The notes under the pieces are model-generated. The model worked only from the letters and a program-made list of their open reading frames with translations. It made no database searches and was not told where the DNA came from. From Actinomycetes bacterium (GTDB lineage Bacteria; Actinomycetota; Acidimicrobiia; Acidimicrobiales; Ilumatobacteraceae): a stretch of DNA of 64,000 nucleotides. The stretch is taken from contig JANXUF010000004.1 of NCBI GenBank assembly GCA_025356335.1, forward strand, positions 1 to 64,000, written 5' to 3'. Below are positions 9,230 through 18,095 of this stretch, piece by piece. A program made the position numbers and the translations under genes. Position 1 is the first letter of the stretch. Each line of letters starts with the position of its first letter.

Positions 9230-10417
9230 CTACAAGGGGCGGATGACGAGTCCGCTGCGCAGTTTGGGCGTGAAGAACGTCGACTTCGGGGGCATCAGCG
9301 TCCCCTCATCCGCGGTGCGCCGGATCTCGTCGATGCTCGTCGGACGAATCAGTACGCCGGCTGTGGCAGCGCCGCCCGTGACGATCTCGACGACATTGGC
9401 GACTCCGTGCTGATAGGAGACGTCAGCGTCGACACCGGCCAGTGCGTGTTCGAGATATGCGCCGTCGAGTGATCGCACGTCGACGAAGGCTTCGGGTTTC
9501 GGTGTCATCCAGCTGCCCGTGCCATCGGCGTGGACGAAGCACAACGCTCCGTGTTCGACCGTTCCGGCGGCAAATGCCGGCGTGATCGGCCCGGCGGGCG
9601 CGAGGTCGAAGAACTCGCCAAGACGTTCGACGAGATCTGCGGCCGAGATGCCGGAGTACAGCCGGTGAATGGCGTCGATGCTCAGTTGATCCTCGATCAG
9701 TTCGCCGACGTAGCTCATCGTCAATTCGGCGGATGTGTCGGTGGTGCCGGTGGCAAGCCGGATCTCGTTGCGGTAGGTGCGTGAGATCGCGTAGCGGTGG
9801 TGGCCGTCGGCGATGACGACGGGATGCGAACCTACTGCATTCGAGATGGCCGAGAGCCTGGCAGGATCGGTGACCCGTTCGACGGAGTGGGTCACGCCGT
9901 CCACGGTCAGTGAACCGACGGGTTCACCCTCTGCCGTGAGCAGGTCAGTCAGACCGGCCGCTGTCGAAAGACCCCACACGGGGGAGAGGTTGGCCCGCGT
10001 GGCCCTCGTGAGATCGAGCCGGTCGGTCTTCGCCTTCGGCGTGGTCCGTTCGTGTGGAAGCACACCGCCAGCGCCCTCGTCGACGACTTCGAGTGCTCCG
10101 ACGACGCCGACGGTGTGGCGGTCACGTCCGGCTTCGTCGGTGAACGACATGCGGTAGAGCGTGAACGACGGCTGGTCATCAAGCGTCATGATCCCGGCGG
10201 CGATCCACCCCCGCAAGGTCCGGTCGGCCGTTGCATATCTGTCGTCGCCGGCGGTCGCCATCGGCAGGTCGACGACGACGAAGTTCGCCGGGTGAGCGTC
10301 GGCGAGGTGCTGACGGTCGAGGTCGGAGAGCACGTCGTAGGGGGGTGCGGTCAGATCAGCGAGCGGAGCGAGATCCAACGCGTAACGCAGGGCAGCAAAC
10401 GGTTCGAAGCGCGGCAC
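9230..10417 (-). CDS. DUF1015 family protein
   Basis: 395 aa from a GTG start at 10417. The opening PRFEPFAALRY, the early LTAPPYDVLSD, LYRMSF, HERTTPKAKTDRLDL and the VIADGHHRYAISRTY motif identify the DUF1015 (COG4198) family, whose biochemical function is not established. The conserved DGHHRY and HE-T-P-KAK residues look like an active site. It is transcribed divergently from the HAD phosphatase (125 nt apart) and convergently with korB, so it is probably monocistronic. Confidence 0.85.
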   Translation of the reverse strand: MPRFEPFAALRYALDLAPLADLTAPPYDVLSDLDRQHLADAHPANFVVVDLPMATAGDDRYATADRTLRGWIAAGIMTLDDQPSFTLYRMSFTDEAGRDRHTVGVVGALEVVDEGAGGVLPHERTTPKAKTDRLDLTRATRANLSPVWGLSTAAGLTDLLTAEGEPVGSLTVDGVTHSVERVTDPARLSAISNAVGSHPVVIADGHHRYAISRTYRNEIRLATGTTDTSAELTMSYVGELIEDQLSIDAIHRLYSGISAADLVERLGEFFDLAPAGPITPAFAAGTVEHGALCFVHADGTGSWMTPKPEAFVDVRSLDGAYLEHALAGVDADVSYQHGVANVVEIVTGGAATAGVLIRPTSIDEIRRTADEGTLMPPKSTFFTPKLRSGLVIRPL

Positions 10418-10542
10418 GCCCCATGTCTATCGGCTGGCGATCCGCTCGTCCCCAACAATTCTCGACTCGACGAGGAGTGTGTTCGAGTCCCGCAGGCCTG
10501 TGGGTTGGTGTCAGTCGCCGGACGTGACACGATTCGACGTCG

Positions 10543-11349
10543 ATGAGCGAGCCAACTGCCCCTGAATCCGTTTCCGCCCCCACCGCAGTTCTTTGCGACC
10601 TCGACGGTGTGGTGTGGCTGTCGCATCACCCGATCCCCGGCTCTGTGGAGGCAATCGCCGATCTTCGCGCCGGCGGGCACCGGGTGCTGTTCATCACCAA
10701 CAATTCGGCGGCGACACTCGCCCAGCACGAAGCGGCGTTGGAGCAGATCGGCATTCCGGCACGTGGTGACGTGCTCAGTTCGGCGATGGCAGCAGGCCAG
10801 CTCATCAACGCCGGCGAGCGCGTGCTGGTGTGCGGCGGGCCAGGTGTCGTCGAGGCCGTCGAAGGTCGTGGGGCGATTGCCGTCGGCAGTCACGCCGATC
10901 CTGCAGAGCCGATCGATGTGGTCGCCGTCGGATTCCACCGTGACTTCGACTACGAAGTGATGCGGCGCGCCACCCAGGCGGTGCAGCGAGGTGCCCGTTT
11001 GATCGGCACGAACGATGACGCCACCTATCCGACCCCAGACGGGCCGATTCCGGGCGGCGGAGCGATCCTCGCCTCGATCCAGACGGCAACCGGGCTGACC
11101 GGCACGATCGCCGGCAAACCGTACGAGCCGATGGCGGCGCTGACGCGTGCGATCATCGGCGCCGAGGCCTCGAAGTCGGCGGTGATGGTCGGCGATCGGC
11201 CGGAGACCGATGGCTTGTTCGCCGTCACCCTCGGCTGCAGGTACGCAATCGTGTGGTCGGGTGTCGCCATCAAGGGCACCGACGTGACCCCGGTTCCCGA
11301 CTATGCAGCCGACACGCTCGCCGGCATCGCTGCGATGCTGCTGTCCTGA
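10543..11349 (+). CDS. HAD-IIA family phosphatase (NagD / nitrophenylphosphatase-like)
   Basis: 268 aa. Motif I CDLDGVVW (residues 18-25) with the nucleophile Asp, motif II FITNNSAA, a class IIA cap with PDGPIPGGGAILASI, motif III Lys in AGKPYEP, and motif IV MVGDRPETDG are all present. Members dephosphorylate small phosphorylated metabolites; the substrate cannot be told here. In M. tuberculosis, as I recall, a HAD phosphatase (Rv1692) lies in the same place before tlyA. It ends 41 nt before the H1-like gene. Confidence 0.9.
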   Translation: MSEPTAPESVSAPTAVLCDLDGVVWLSHHPIPGSVEAIADLRAGGHRVLFITNNSAATLAQHEAALEQIGIPARGDVLSSAMAAGQLINAGERVLVCGGPGVVEAVEGRGAIAVGSHADPAEPIDVVAVGFHRDFDYEVMRRATQAVQRGARLIGTNDDATYPTPDGPIPGGGAILASIQTATGLTGTIAGKPYEPMAALTRAIIGAEASKSAVMVGDRPETDGLFAVTLGCRYAIVWSGVAIKGTDVTPVPDYAADTLAGIAAMLLS

Positions 11350-11378
11350 CCATCGCGCGCGCTTGCAGAAATTAGCAG

Positions 11379-11384
11379 TATGCT
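11379..11384 (+). promoter_or_regulatory. -10 box of the H1-like gene, leaderless start
   Basis: TATGCT lies 6 nt before ATG 11391. The region just upstream (ATTAGCAG) is AT-rich for this genome. No convincing -35 was found at 16-18 nt. Confidence 0.55.
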
Positions 11385-11390
11385 ATTTAC

Positions 11391-12140
11391 ATGGCAACGA
11401 ACGACACCCTCAAGCGGCTGATCGACGCGGGCATGAGCTTCACCCAGATGAGCCAGTCACGCGCCGAAAGCATCGTCAACGATCTCGTCAAGCAAGGCGA
11501 GGTGCGCAAGAAAGAAGCACAAAAGGCAATCGAGTCGCTCGTGCAACGCGGTAAGGAGAGCAGCGAGAAACTCGTCGCCTTGATCCAGCACGAGGTCGGT
11601 CTACAGGTCGGAAAGGTCTCGTCGCAGGTCGAGGCGCTGGAGCACCGTATCGAGGATCTCGCCAAGATGGTCGGCCTCGGCGCGGCTGCGGACAAGGTCA
11701 TCGACGTCGCTGAATCGGTTGCCGACACCGTGTCTGCTCCGGTCAAGTCCGCTGCCGACAAGGTCAGTGCGGCCGTCTCCAAAGCGGCGCCCGTCAAGAA
11801 GACCGCCGTCAAGAAGACCGCCGCCAAGACGGCTGCGCCTGTCAAGGCAGCCGCCAAGAAGGCTGCTACATCGATCGGCAAGGTTGCATCTCCAGTCGAG
11901 GCCGCCGTCAAGAAGGCCGCATTACCCGTCAAGAAGGCCGCATTACCCGTCAAGAAGGCCGCATTACCCGTCAAGAAGGCTGCGGCACCCGTCAAGAAGG
12001 TTGCCGCGCCGGTGAAGAAGGCTGTAGCGCCCGTCAAGAAGGCTGCAGCGAAAAAAGCTGCACCGGTGACAGCAGCAACCAAGAAGGTCGCTCTCGGCAA
12101 GCGCCCGGCGAAGAAGTCCGCAGCCCCGACGGCTGACTGA
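11391..12140 (+). CDS. Coiled-coil protein with histone H1-like Lys/Ala/Pro tail
   Basis: 249 aa. Residues 1-115 are helical with heptad-like spacing (SRAESIVNDLVKQGEVRKKE, VSSQVEALEHRIEDLAKM), resembling phasin or polyhydroxyalkanoate granule-associated regulators. Residues about 116-249 are almost only K, A, P, V and T, built on a PVKKAA motif, like bacterial H1/Hc1 tails and mycobacterial HupB tails. The tail should bind DNA or polyphosphate without sequence specificity; the helical part should oligomerise. It precedes tlyA by 8 nt, so it is probably the first gene of a tlyA-nadK-recN transcript. Nucleoid versus granule function is undecided. Confidence 0.8.
   Translation: MATNDTLKRLIDAGMSFTQMSQSRAESIVNDLVKQGEVRKKEAQKAIESLVQRGKESSEKLVALIQHEVGLQVGKVSSQVEALEHRIEDLAKMVGLGAAADKVIDVAESVADTVSAPVKSAADKVSAAVSKAAPVKKTAVKKTAAKTAAPVKAAAKKAATSIGKVASPVEAAVKKAALPVKKAALPVKKAALPVKKAAAPVKKVAAPVKKAVAPVKKAAAKKAAPVTAATKKVALGKRPAKKSAAPTAD
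11907..11990 (+). repeat. 21-bp tandem repeat coding VKKAALP
   Basis: Three identical 21-nt units (11907-11927, 11928-11948, 11949-11969) are followed by a diverged copy (11970-11990) and further decayed ones to about 12048. Perfect identity at the DNA level suggests recent in-frame expansion. Confidence 0.9.
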
Positions 12141-12148
12141 CGTCGCGC

Positions 12149-12901
12149 GTGGCGCAGCGTCGCCGCCTCGATGCAGAACTCGTACGGCGCAAACTCGTCC
12201 CCAGCCGCAGCGCTGGAAGTGAGTTGATCGACGAACGCAGAGTGCACGTCAACGGCGCCATCGCCGACAAGGCGTCGCGCCTGGTCAGCACTGCTGATGC
12301 GGTGCAGGTCGTTGGCCAGCGACCACGGTTCGTCAGCCGGGGAGGCGAGAAACTCGACGCCGCACTCACCCAGTTCGCCGTTGAGGTGCGCGGCAAACGC
12401 GTCCTCGATGCCGGAGCATCGACCGGCGGGTTCACCGACTGCTGCCTGCAGCGGGGTGCTGCCCACGTCATCGCCCTCGACGTCGGGCACGCCCAACTGC
12501 ACGAATCGCTTCGAGACCGCATCGCCGTCACGGTGATCGAGCGATACAACGTCAGGCATCTGCAGGTCGCCGACATCGGCGGGCCGGTCGACATCGTCGT
12601 CGCCGACCTCTCGTTCATCTCGCTGACGACGGTCCTGCGAGCGTTGGTCGGCGCGCTGGTTGCCGAAGGACAGATGGTGCTACTGGTCAAGCCGCAATTC
12701 GAAGCCGGTCGTGCCGAGGTGTCAAAAGGGCGTGGCGTCATCCATGATGAACAGGTGCACATCCGCGTCCGTGAAGAAATCGAGGCGGCGCTGATCGCCG
12801 AAGGCTGCGAGGTCGTCGACTGGATGACATCGCCGATCACCGGGGCGACGGGGAACGTCGAATTCCTCGTCCATGCCCGGATCGGCGGTCGAGCGTCATG
12901 A
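12149..12901 (+). CDS. tlyA: TlyA-family rRNA 2'-O-methyltransferase
   Basis: 250 aa from GTG 12149, 8 nt after the H1-like gene. An N-terminal S4 RNA-binding domain (LDAELVRRKLVPSRS to about residue 60) is followed by an FtsJ/Rossmann methyltransferase domain with SAM motif LDAGASTGGFTDC (residues 86-98), DVGHAQLH, VADLSFISL and the VKPQFE catalytic segment. In mycobacteria TlyA methylates 16S and 23S rRNA and makes ribosomes sensitive to capreomycin; the same is likely here. The stop overlaps the nadK start (ATGA). Confidence 0.95.
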   Translation: MAQRRRLDAELVRRKLVPSRSAGSELIDERRVHVNGAIADKASRLVSTADAVQVVGQRPRFVSRGGEKLDAALTQFAVEVRGKRVLDAGASTGGFTDCCLQRGAAHVIALDVGHAQLHESLRDRIAVTVIERYNVRHLQVADIGGPVDIVVADLSFISLTTVLRALVGALVAEGQMVLLVKPQFEAGRAEVSKGRGVIHDEQVHIRVREEIEAALIAEGCEVVDWMTSPITGATGNVEFLVHARIGGRAS

Positions 12902-13776
12902 CCGCCGTGGTGATCGTCGCCCATCACGAACGTACCGAAGCCGCAGCGCTTGCCAGGGCGGCGGCCGACTGGTTGCGCGAACGCGGCCACGAGGCATGGA
13001 TGCCGACGGACGACGCCAAGGCACTCAGCCTGGCTTCGCTCGGATCGGACCGCCCGCTCTCCGAAGCCGATCTGGCGATCAGTATGGGTGGCGACGGCAC
13101 GATGTTACGGACGGTGCAACTGCTCGACGGGGCTGCGGTGCCGATCATCGGCGTCAACGTCGGCCTGCTCGGCTATCTCACCGAGGTAGAACCGCCCTCG
13201 CTGACAGCGGCACTCGAGCGGTACTTCACCGGCAAGTACACTGTCGAGAACAGGATGATGTTGGTCGCCACGCTGGAACGAACCGACACCGTGTCGACGG
13301 TGAGCGGCGGAGGAACCCACCCGTCGCTCAGTTGGCGGGCACTCAACGAGGTCGTCATCGAGAAGGACGAACCGGGTCACACGGTGCGCCTGCAGGTGTG
13401 TATCGACGGCGCGCCGTTCACCTCCTATGCGGCGGACGGCCTGATTGTCGCAACGCCGACCGGCTCGACGGCGTATTCGCTGTCCGCCCGCGGCCCGGTC
13501 GTTTCCCCGACGCACCGAGCCGTGCTGCTCACTCCTGTCTCCCCGCACATGCTCTTCGACCGGTCGCTCGTGCTGGATCCCGATGAAGCGATCTCGATCG
13601 AGGTCATCGGTCACCGGCCTGCCGTGCTGTCGGTCGACGGTCGTCAGGTCGGGCATCTCAACGACGGAGACATCGTGCACTTCGCGCCCGCAGAACAGTC
13701 GGTCACCTTCGTTCGCTTCGGCCATCGCCGGTTCCACCAGATCCTCAAGGCAAAATTCGGCCTGACGGATCGCTGA
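12898..13776 (+). CDS. nadK: NAD kinase
   Basis: 292 aa, overlapping tlyA by 4 nt. It phosphorylates NAD to NADP with ATP or polyphosphate. The diagnostic GGDGTML (residues 64-70), the ALNEVVIEK segment, and the glycine/threonine motif TPTGSTAYSLSARGP followed by LLTPVSPH are present, as is the C-terminal SVDGR. The length is normal. The gene order tlyA-nadK-recN is conserved in actinobacteria. Confidence 0.96.
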   Translation: MTAVVIVAHHERTEAAALARAAADWLRERGHEAWMPTDDAKALSLASLGSDRPLSEADLAISMGGDGTMLRTVQLLDGAAVPIIGVNVGLLGYLTEVEPPSLTAALERYFTGKYTVENRMMLVATLERTDTVSTVSGGGTHPSLSWRALNEVVIEKDEPGHTVRLQVCIDGAPFTSYAADGLIVATPTGSTAYSLSARGPVVSPTHRAVLLTPVSPHMLFDRSLVLDPDEAISIEVIGHRPAVLSVDGRQVGHLNDGDIVHFAPAEQSVTFVRFGHRRFHQILKAKFGLTDR

Positions 13777-13793
13777 GACGAGGCCGCGAGAAG

Positions 13794-15383
13794 ATGCTCA
13801 CGGAACTGCACATCGAAAACCTCGGCGTCATTGCCACCGTCGACCTCATACTGGATGCTGGGCTGACGGCGCTGACAGGCGAGACGGGTGCCGGCAAGAC
13901 ACTGCTGGTCGAAGCGATCAATCTACTCGTCGGGGGCCGTGCCGATCCTGGTCTGGTTCGCCCCGGCACCGACGAGGCGCGGGTCGAAGGTCGTTTCGTG
14001 ACGACGGTCGACGGTGAGGACACCGAGATGGTCCTCGCCAGGGTGTTGCCGCTCGACGGCAGGTCGCGCGCCTACGTCAACGGGCGTCTGGCAACGGCGT
14101 CGACGCTCTCCGAACTGGGCGCCACGTTGCTCGAACTGCACGGCCAGCATGCCCACCAGAGCCTGCTCACGACATCGGCGCAACGCAGTGCCGTCGACCG
14201 CTTCGGCAAGGTCGACCTGTCCACGCTCCGTGAGGCGCGTGGTCGCCTGACCGAGATCGAAGCTTCGCTGGCGACGCTCGGCGGCGACGAACGGACCCGG
14301 GCACGGGAGATCGATCTGCTGCGATTCCAACTCGAGGAACTGGAACGGGCAGACCTCACCGATGCCGACGAGGACGCGGCGCTCGAATCCGAGGAGGACC
14401 TCCTGTCCGGAGCGGCCGCGCACCGCGAGGCTGCCGAACGAGCGCTGGCGGCCCTGCAGGCCGACGGCGGTGCGGTCGATGCAGTCGCAGAGGCCATCGG
14501 CGCGCTCGGCCATCGGGTGCCCTTCGAAGCAGCGCTCGCCAGGCTGCGGGCGATATCCGCCGAGCTGCTGGATGCCACGACGGACCTGAGGGTTCAGGCA
14601 GAGTCGATCGACGAGGACCCCGAGCGCCTCGATGAGATCCGGGCGCGACGGCAGCTCTTGCGCGAGCTGCGCCGAAAGTACGGCGACTCGCTCGCAGAGG
14701 TCATCGAATTCCACCGTGAAACGGCTGACCGTTTGACGGAGTTGCTGAGTTACGAAGCACGAGCCGCCGAGCTCGAATTGCAGCGTTACGACATGCTCGC
14801 GGCGGTTGGGAAGGCGGCTGCCGCCGTCGGCGCTGCGCGGCGTCGCGCCGCCCCGAAACTGGCACAAGCGGTTCGCCGCCACCTCGCCGATCTGGCGATG
14901 AGCGGTGCCAGGGTCGAGGTCGAGATCGGCGATGATCCCGGCGACGACGTGACGTTCATGCTCGGTGCCAACGTCGGTGAGGCGCTCGCTCCACTGTCGA
15001 GAGCAGCCTCGGGCGGTGAGCTGGCGCGGACGATGCTCGCTCTGCGCCTCGTGCTGACCGAGGCACCCGACACCCTGCTGTTCGACGAGGTCGACGCCGG
15101 TATCGGCGGTACGGCCGCCGTTGCCGTCGCCGCTGCGCTCGCACGGTTGGGTGAACGCCATCAGGTGCTCGTCGTCACCCACCTCGCGCAGGTCGCGGCG
15201 GCCGCCGATCACCAGCTCGTGGTGGCAAAGGCGGAAAGTAAGGGACGGACCATCACGTCGGTCGCTGCCGTGACCGGACCCGAGCGGACGGTCGAGATTT
15301 CCCGAATGCTCAGCGGCTCGACCGAGAGCGCAGCTGCTCTGCGGCATGCGGAGGAATTGCTTGCATCCTCTCGCCGCAGCTGA
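13794..15383 (+). CDS. recN: DNA repair protein RecN
   Basis: 529 aa, SMC-like ATPase of double-strand-break repair. Walker A GETGAGKT is at residues 29-36. A coiled-coil arm occupies about 150-370, rich in E, R and A with leucine heptads. The ABC signature is ASGGELARTMLALRL and Walker B is LLFDEVDAGIGG, followed by VTHLAQVAA. It starts at ATG 13794, 17 nt after nadK with GAGAAG upstream, so it is cotranscribed. No separate damage-type promoter was seen directly before it. Confidence 0.96.
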   Translation: MLTELHIENLGVIATVDLILDAGLTALTGETGAGKTLLVEAINLLVGGRADPGLVRPGTDEARVEGRFVTTVDGEDTEMVLARVLPLDGRSRAYVNGRLATASTLSELGATLLELHGQHAHQSLLTTSAQRSAVDRFGKVDLSTLREARGRLTEIEASLATLGGDERTRAREIDLLRFQLEELERADLTDADEDAALESEEDLLSGAAAHREAAERALAALQADGGAVDAVAEAIGALGHRVPFEAALARLRAISAELLDATTDLRVQAESIDEDPERLDEIRARRQLLRELRRKYGDSLAEVIEFHRETADRLTELLSYEARAAELELQRYDMLAAVGKAAAAVGAARRRAAPKLAQAVRRHLADLAMSGARVEVEIGDDPGDDVTFMLGANVGEALAPLSRAASGGELARTMLALRLVLTEAPDTLLFDEVDAGIGGTAAVAVAAALARLGERHQVLVVTHLAQVAAAADHQLVVAKAESKGRTITSVAAVTGPERTVEISRMLSGSTESAAALRHAEELLASSRRS

Positions 15384-15641
15384 GTCGCCCTCCGATCACT
15401 GAAAATGCGCGGTCGGTGGGCAATCCTGTCGATCGTCGGCAGCGCAGGCGAACTCGACGGAGCCGTCTGGAACGCCGCCTCGGTGGCCGATCCGTTTACT
15501 TCTGACGGCTGCAATCGGCTGTTCTGTTGACAAGGTGCTGCCGGCTTGCTTTGTCCATCTCGCCGGCCTCCGCGGTTCGGCTGCGCAGGTGCGGTAGGCT
15601 GATATTCCGTCGTGTTGTTCAACGGACGGGAGCCCGAAGCC
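15384..15641 (+). promoter_or_regulatory. Intergenic region with probable pyrG promoter
   Basis: The 258-nt gap between recN and pyrG holds a good -10 box, TAGGCT at 15595-15600, giving a leader of about 35 nt. TTGACA at 15527-15532 is a consensus -35 but has no good -10 at the right distance. GGGAG at about 15628 is the pyrG ribosome binding site. No CTP-sensing leader was recognised. Nothing else was seen. Confidence 0.45.
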
Positions 15642-17348
15642 ATGCCCAAGCACATTTTCGTGACCGGAGGCGTTGCCAGCTCACTCGGCAAGGGCTTGAC
15701 CGCCTCCTCGCTCGGTCGTCTGCTGAAACTCCGTGGCTACCGCGTGACGATGCAGAAGCTCGATCCGTACATCAACGTCGATCCGGGGACGATGAACCCG
15801 TTCGAGCACGGTGAGGTCTTCGTCACCGATGACGGCGGCGAGACGGACCTCGACCTCGGCCACTACGAGCGCTATATTGACGAGCCGCTGACTCGCTCCT
15901 CGAACGCCACGACCGGTTCGATCTACCAGGCGGTGCTCAATGCGGAACGGCGCGGCGACTACCTCGGCCGCACCGTTCAGGTCATCCCGCACATCACCGA
16001 CGAGATCAAGAGCCGCATCAAGCGCCTGGCGACCGATGACGTCGACATCGTCATCACCGAAGTCGGTGGCACCGTCGGTGACATCGAGATCCTGCCGTTT
16101 CTCGAAGCGATCAGGCAATACCGTTTCGAGGCCGGCAAGGGCAACGTCTGCTATCTGCACGTCACACTCGTGCCGTTCATCGGCCCGTCCGGCGAACAGA
16201 AGACGAAGCCGACGCAGCACTCGGTGACCGAGTTGCGCAGCCGCGGTATCCAGCCCGACGTGATCGTCTGCCGGAGTGAGGCGCCGATCGGCGATGGCGT
16301 AAAACGCAAGATCTCCTCGCTGTGCGACCTCGATCCCGAAGCCGTGATCAACGCCGCTGACGCCCGCAACATTTACGAGTTGCCGCTGATCCTGCACGAC
16401 GAGGGCCTCGACAAGGTCGTCTGCGACGTGCTGCGCCTCGATGGTGAAATCAACCTCGGACCGCTTCAAGCGCTGGTCCGCAAGGTCGAGGCGGCGACGA
16501 AGCCGACGAGGATCGGGCTGATCGGCAAATACATCTCGCTGCCGGACGCCTATCTGTCGGTCGTCGAGAGTCTGAAGCATGCCGGTTTCCACCACGGTGC
16601 CAAGGTCGAGATCGACTGGATCCAGGCGGAGGATGTCGAGGACCTGCTGGGTGTTGGCCGGCTCAGCGACCTCGACGGCATGGTGATTCCCGGTGGGTTC
16701 GGCCAGCGCGGTATCGAAGGCAAGATCGCTGCTGCGAAGTATGCACGCGAGAACGCCATCCCGTGCCTCGGGATTTGTCTCGGTATGCAAGTGATGACGA
16801 TCGAATACGGCCGCAACGTGCTCGGCCTCACCGATGCCAACTCGACCGAATTCGATACCGCCACGCCGCACCCCGTCATCGCCCTGATGCACGATCAGCG
16901 AGACGTCTCGGACATGGGCGGCACGATGCGCCTCGGGGCCTACTACGCGGTACTGCAACCCGATTCGAAGGCCCACGCCGCCTATGGTGAGCCGGTCGTC
17001 AGCGAGCGCCACCGCCATCGTTGGGAATTCAACAACAGCTACCGCAACCGTTTCGAGGCTGAAGGCGACTTTCGCATCTCCGGGGTCTCGCCTGATCGCC
17101 GTCTCGTCGAATTCATCGAACTCAACAGCCACCCATACTGGGTCGGAACGCAGGCACATCCCGAGTTCAAGAGCCGACCGGACCGGGCGCACCCACTGTT
17201 CCGTGATCTGATCGCCGCATCGCTGGTGCGTTCGGAGGGCCGCAACCCGAAGCTCATCGATGTCGACGCGGTCTCCGTCGATGTCGATGTCGATGGGGTG
17301 ACCGCTATTCGTTCCGACACCGACGGTGTGTCGATCAGCGCGGCGTGA
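15642..17348 (+). CDS. pyrG: CTP synthase
   Basis: 568 aa from ATG 15642, where MPKHIFVTGGVASSLGKG is the standard N-terminus. The amidoligase domain has SSLGKGLTASSLGRLL and the GDIEILPFLEAIRQ Mg/UTP segment. The C-terminal class I glutaminase has CLGICLGMQ with the nucleophile Cys and the HPEF His-Glu pair. It makes CTP from UTP, ATP and glutamine. It is longer than E. coli PyrG (545 aa) because of an acidic DVDVDVDG tail after residue about 535. The stop overlaps the NUDIX start (GTGA). Confidence 0.97.
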   Translation: MPKHIFVTGGVASSLGKGLTASSLGRLLKLRGYRVTMQKLDPYINVDPGTMNPFEHGEVFVTDDGGETDLDLGHYERYIDEPLTRSSNATTGSIYQAVLNAERRGDYLGRTVQVIPHITDEIKSRIKRLATDDVDIVITEVGGTVGDIEILPFLEAIRQYRFEAGKGNVCYLHVTLVPFIGPSGEQKTKPTQHSVTELRSRGIQPDVIVCRSEAPIGDGVKRKISSLCDLDPEAVINAADARNIYELPLILHDEGLDKVVCDVLRLDGEINLGPLQALVRKVEAATKPTRIGLIGKYISLPDAYLSVVESLKHAGFHHGAKVEIDWIQAEDVEDLLGVGRLSDLDGMVIPGGFGQRGIEGKIAAAKYARENAIPCLGICLGMQVMTIEYGRNVLGLTDANSTEFDTATPHPVIALMHDQRDVSDMGGTMRLGAYYAVLQPDSKAHAAYGEPVVSERHRHRWEFNNSYRNRFEAEGDFRISGVSPDRRLVEFIELNSHPYWVGTQAHPEFKSRPDRAHPLFRDLIAASLVRSEGRNPKLIDVDAVSVDVDVDGVTAIRSDTDGVSISAA

Positions 17349-17911
17349 GCGGCTTCCGCCGCGTCGGCGAGCGAGTCGTCCACCAGGGTTACATCTGGAA
17401 GGTCGTCGTCGCCGACTTCGAAGCCCCCGACGGCACACCGTTCGTGCGCGACGTCGTCCGTTCGCCGGGGGCTGTCGGAGTCGTTCCCCTCATCTTCGAC
17501 GCCGATGGCACACCATCGGTGGTGCTGGTCCGCCAGTGGCGTCCGCCGCTCGAGCAGGAGATCTGGGAGATTCCCGCCGGCATGCGCGATGTCCCAGGCG
17601 AGCCGCCGGAGGACACCGGGCACCGTGAACTCATCGAGGAGGTCGGCTACGACGCATCGGTGATGACGTTACTGACGGCGATGCATCCGTCTGCCGGGAT
17701 GACGGATTCGGTCACCCACATCTTCGTCGCCAACGACCTCCGCCAAGTCGGACGTGAGGTCCACGGGCCGGAAGAGGAAGCGTCCACTGTCGGCATCTTC
17801 GCGCTGGCAGATGCCGTGGCGATGATCGAATCCGGCGAGATCACCGACGGCAAGTCGATCATCGGGTTGTTGATGGTCGATCGTCGGCTCAACGCACGGT
17901 CGAGCCGGTAG
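17345..17911 (+). CDS. NUDIX hydrolase, ADP-ribose pyrophosphatase-like
   Basis: 188 aa from GTG 17345, overlapping the pyrG stop. The NUDIX box is PAGMRDVPGE followed seven residues later by RELIEEVGY, with one extra residue between the first Gly and Glu compared with the classical box. EIWEIPAG before the box and MHPSAGMTD after it match actinobacterial ADP-ribose/nucleotide-sugar pyrophosphatases. It probably cleaves ADP-ribose or another NDP-X compound. The order pyrG-NUDIX-xerD parallels mycobacteria. Confidence 0.9.
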   Translation: MSGFRRVGERVVHQGYIWKVVVADFEAPDGTPFVRDVVRSPGAVGVVPLIFDADGTPSVVLVRQWRPPLEQEIWEIPAGMRDVPGEPPEDTGHRELIEEVGYDASVMTLLTAMHPSAGMTDSVTHIFVANDLRQVGREVHGPEEEASTVGIFALADAVAMIESGEITDGKSIIGLLMVDRRLNARSSR

Positions 17912-17971
17912 CGCCTCGACCTGTATCGTTCGCTCGTCGATTGGACGGTAGCGAGTGCGGTGCGATTTCGT

Positions 17972-18091
17972 TTGCCTCACACAGCGGACCACTGGTCGGG
18001 TGACCAGCAGGATCAGCGGCGGAACTCGGATGCAACGTCATTGGTGACCGGTGGTGAGCCGCCCAGATGGAACTGGCGCTGTGTGAGGCAA
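17972..18091. repeat. 120-nt structured element bounded by a 15-bp inverted repeat
   Basis: TTGCCTCACACAGCG (17972-17986) is the exact reverse complement of 18077-18091; with one bulged T the match extends about 3 bp outward. Inside are a 6-bp hairpin CTGGTC/GACCAG with a GGGT loop (17992-18007) and a second arm GGCGG-AA-CTC with GAG-CCGCC (18018-18063) that contains GTCA/TGAC (18037-18048). The element lies between the convergent NUDIX gene and lipoprotein gene. It could be a bidirectional terminator, a small structured RNA or a MITE-like remnant; the sequence does not decide. Confidence 0.65.
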
Positions 18092-18095
18092 CGAT

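Noticed and set aside
15527-15532. TTGACA as the pyrG -35 element
   Set aside because: No TAnnnT box lies 16-18 nt downstream; the better -10 at 15595 is too far away.
15681-17438. A 585-codon open frame antisense to pyrG
   Set aside because: Shadow of a highly conserved CTP synthase; its translation shows no recognisable motif or start signal.
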